Positions 5,064-6,696 of a DNA stretch of 6,696 nt are shown here, piece by piece (positions within the stretch are counted from its first letter, which is position 1; every line of letters starts with the position of its first letter). Location of the stretch: contig CAMBZK010000064.1 in NCBI GenBank assembly GCA_945872225.1, forward strand, positions 1 to 6,696, read 5' to 3'. The notes beneath the pieces are model-generated. The model worked only from the letters and a program-made list of their open reading frames with translations. It did not search any database and was not told the origin of the DNA. The position numbers and the translations under genes are program-made. The stretch is from a candidate division TM6 bacterium UASB124. Its GTDB lineage: Bacteria; Babelota; Babeliae; Babelales; RVW-14.

Positions 5064-6695
5064 CTAACGCAAAACCTTGCGTGGCTTGCTACCCTGTGCG
5101 GCTGCAATGACGCCCTCTGCCTCAAGCTTTTCAATGAGTCGTGCTGAGCGATTAAAGCCAATTCGGTATTGCCGCTGCAGCATCGAGATCGATATTTCTT
5201 CAAGGCCTTGTACGAACGTACAGACCTGCCCATACAAATCATCGTCCATCTGCTCTTGTTGTCCAAGACCAGCAGTAAATGCTGCTTCATCAAGCACGAT
5301 GTACTCTACCTTGCGCTGCTTACGCAAAAAGGCGGCAACCTTTTCAACTTCGCCATCCGTCACATACGGACAGTGCACACGACGCAAATCGGCAGATGAT
5401 GCGTGCATATAAAGCATGTCGCCACGCCCCAAGAGCTTTTCAGCTCCCTGGCTATCAAGAATCGTCCGTGAATCAATTTTTGATGAAACACGAAACGCTA
5501 ACCGACTAGGAAAGTTCACTTTAATCAGCCCCGTCATCACATCAACCGATGGTCGTTGCGTTGCGACAATCAAATGAATGCCGGCAGCACGCGCCATTTG
5601 CGCGATACGCACAATGTGCATCTCAACCTCTTTGCCAGCAACCATCATCAAATCAGCAAGCTCATCAATAATCACTACTAAAAACGGCATTGGATTGCCG
5701 GCTTTACGATACTCATGCACATTACGCACGCCAGCAAGCGCCATCGCACTGTAGCGACGCTCCATCTCACGCACTACCCAACCAAGCACAACGCTCGCGC
5801 GCGAAGACTGCGTCACAATCGGAAACAGCAAGTGCGGAATATCGGCATACGGTGTAAACTCAAGCCGCTTAGGGTCAATCAAAATGAGTTTAAGCTCATC
5901 TGGTGTTCGCTTGCACAAAAGGCTCAGCAACAACACGTTCAGCCCAACAGATTTACCAGCACCCGTCGCACCACCAACAAGCAGATGCGGGGTGGTAGCC
6001 AAATCTTCGATCACGTGGTTACCCATCGCATCAACCCCCAAAATAATGGGCAGTGAAGCTTTGGTGTCTTTGTAACTTGGCGAATCGATAAGCTGTGAAA
6101 TTAGCACGCTTTGCCGATTGGTATTCGCAATCTCAAACCCCACCGCATTCTTACCCGGAATAGGGGCAATAATCCGCATACTCTGTGCGGTCAAGGCCAT
6201 GGCCAAATCATCCTCAAGGCCAACAATTTTGCTAATCTTGCTGTTGATGTCTGGCTTATATTCGTACATCGTCACCACAGGCCCCGGCTTAATGCCAACA
6301 ACCGTGCCATGCACACCAAAATGCTGCAGCTTTTCTTTAATTTTTTCAGCACGCTTTGCCATCAAATCCGCGTCTTCACCAATGACGGCATCCAAATCCT
6401 GCTTGGCAAAAAAGCGGCCATCAGGCAGCTGAAACGCTTGCTGTTTTTTATTATTATAGGCCTGCAGAATAATATCGTACGGCACGAGCCCCGACTCATT
6501 TTCCGCAAACGGGTTACGCTGCAAGCGCGTGTTTGGTAGCTGTTTGTAGGTTACCTTTAAAAATGTTTGCTCTGCGGAAGTAACCCGCAGCTGGACGGTA
6601 GCCAGCTTTTCACTATTGGTCTGGGCAAAAGCCGTCTCATCCACCGCCTCTTTTTCACAAGTAGCGGTCTTAATCCCTGGGGTTGCCGCAAGTAG
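5064..6695 (-). CDS. ftsK: DNA translocase FtsK/SpoIIIE, C-terminal 543 residues
   Basis: FtsK is the septum-anchored ATP-driven DNA pump that clears chromosome termini through the division site and activates XerCD recombination. The frame is open to the right edge, so the gene is cut at its 5' end and the membrane-spanning N-terminal domain is not in the window. Numbering visible residues from the edge: a variable linker; alpha subdomain ~117-192 (FGVHGTVVGIKPGPVVTMYE, IPGKNAVGFEIAN); Walker A GGATGAGKS (241-249); ILIDPKRLEF (271-280); Walker B VVIIDELADL (340-349); ATQRPSVDVMTG (378-389); DSRTILD with GAEKLLGRGDMLY (~408-429); and a C-terminal winged-helix gamma domain (~481-543: YRIGFNRSARLIEKLEAEGV) that in known members reads the polar KOPS sequences. 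An in-frame GTG at 6644 could be mistaken for a start but would leave the protein without its membrane anchor. The gene ends 56 bases before the small finger gene with no evident terminator. Confidence 0.96.
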   Translation of the reverse strand, partial: LLAATPGIKTATCEKEAVDETAFAQTNSEKLATVQLRVTSAEQTFLKVTYKQLPNTRLQRNPFAENESGLVPYDIILQAYNNKKQQAFQLPDGRFFAKQDLDAVIGEDADLMAKRAEKIKEKLQHFGVHGTVVGIKPGPVVTMYEYKPDINSKISKIVGLEDDLAMALTAQSMRIIAPIPGKNAVGFEIANTNRQSVLISQLIDSPSYKDTKASLPIILGVDAMGNHVIEDLATTPHLLVGGATGAGKSVGLNVLLLSLLCKRTPDELKLILIDPKRLEFTPYADIPHLLFPIVTQSSRASVVLGWVVREMERRYSAMALAGVRNVHEYRKAGNPMPFLVVIIDELADLMMVAGKEVEMHIVRIAQMARAAGIHLIVATQRPSVDVMTGLIKVNFPSRLAFRVSSKIDSRTILDSQGAEKLLGRGDMLYMHASSADLRRVHCPYVTDGEVEKVAAFLRKQRKVEYIVLDEAAFTAGLGQQEQMDDDLYGQVCTFVQGLEEISISMLQRQYRIGFNRSARLIEKLEAEGVIAAAQGSKPRKVLR

Positions 6696-6696
6696 C

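Noticed and set aside
5067..5082. ACGCAA-AACC-TTGCGT palindrome at the ftsK end, as a terminator.
   Set aside because: The stem is only six pairs, lies inside the coding end and has no T-run after it on the minus strand.
5064..6644. A GTG at 6644 as the true start of a short FtsK.
   Set aside because: The frame stays open another 17 codons to the window edge, and FtsK proteins need an N-terminal membrane domain, so the gene is more likely cut by the edge.

Overview
The window reads as chromosomal DNA from a bacterium that makes peptidoglycan, most likely host-associated. Two housekeeping genes, ftsK (cell division and chromosome segregation) and murF (peptidoglycan precursor synthesis), flank two genes whose products pair Sec-type signal peptides with eukaryote-style C2H2 zinc fingers. 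Multi-finger C2H2 proteins are rare in bacteria. A plausible home is an intracellular or protist-associated lineage such as Candidatus Dependentiae (TM6). That is an inference from gene content; no rRNA or other phylogenetic marker was available.

Layout: (1) 2-1063, plus strand: 3' part of a heparinase II/III-family polysaccharide lyase, cut by the left edge. (2) 1001-1540, minus: an unrecognised 179-residue protein whose 3' end overlaps the lyase gene tail to tail. (3) 1626-3080, minus: murF, complete, with all family motifs. (4) 3081-3238: a 158-base gap holding a strong GC-rich hairpin, two candidate sigma70-like promoters and a small inverted repeat. (5) 3239-4657, minus: 472-residue secreted protein with six C2H2 fingers (four plus two), a basic NLS-like patch and an acidic/aromatic C-terminal tail. 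(6) 4654-5007, minus: 117-residue secreted protein with one C2H2 finger, coupled to the previous gene by an ATGA overlap. (7) 5064-6695, minus: the motor and gamma domains of FtsK, cut by the right edge.

Five of the six genes point left and may be transcribed as ftsK - small finger protein - large finger protein, then murF - unknown gene. The hairpin and promoter candidates upstream of murF are where I would expect the break. The most interesting element is the finger-protein pair. The larger protein combines an export signal, a DNA-binding-type finger array, a possible nuclear localisation signal and a tail resembling a eukaryotic acidic activation domain. That is what a secreted, host-nucleus-acting transcription factor could look like. 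The domains are visible in the sequence; the function is a hypothesis.

There are no tRNA, rRNA, CRISPR, insertion-sequence or prophage signatures that I can see.
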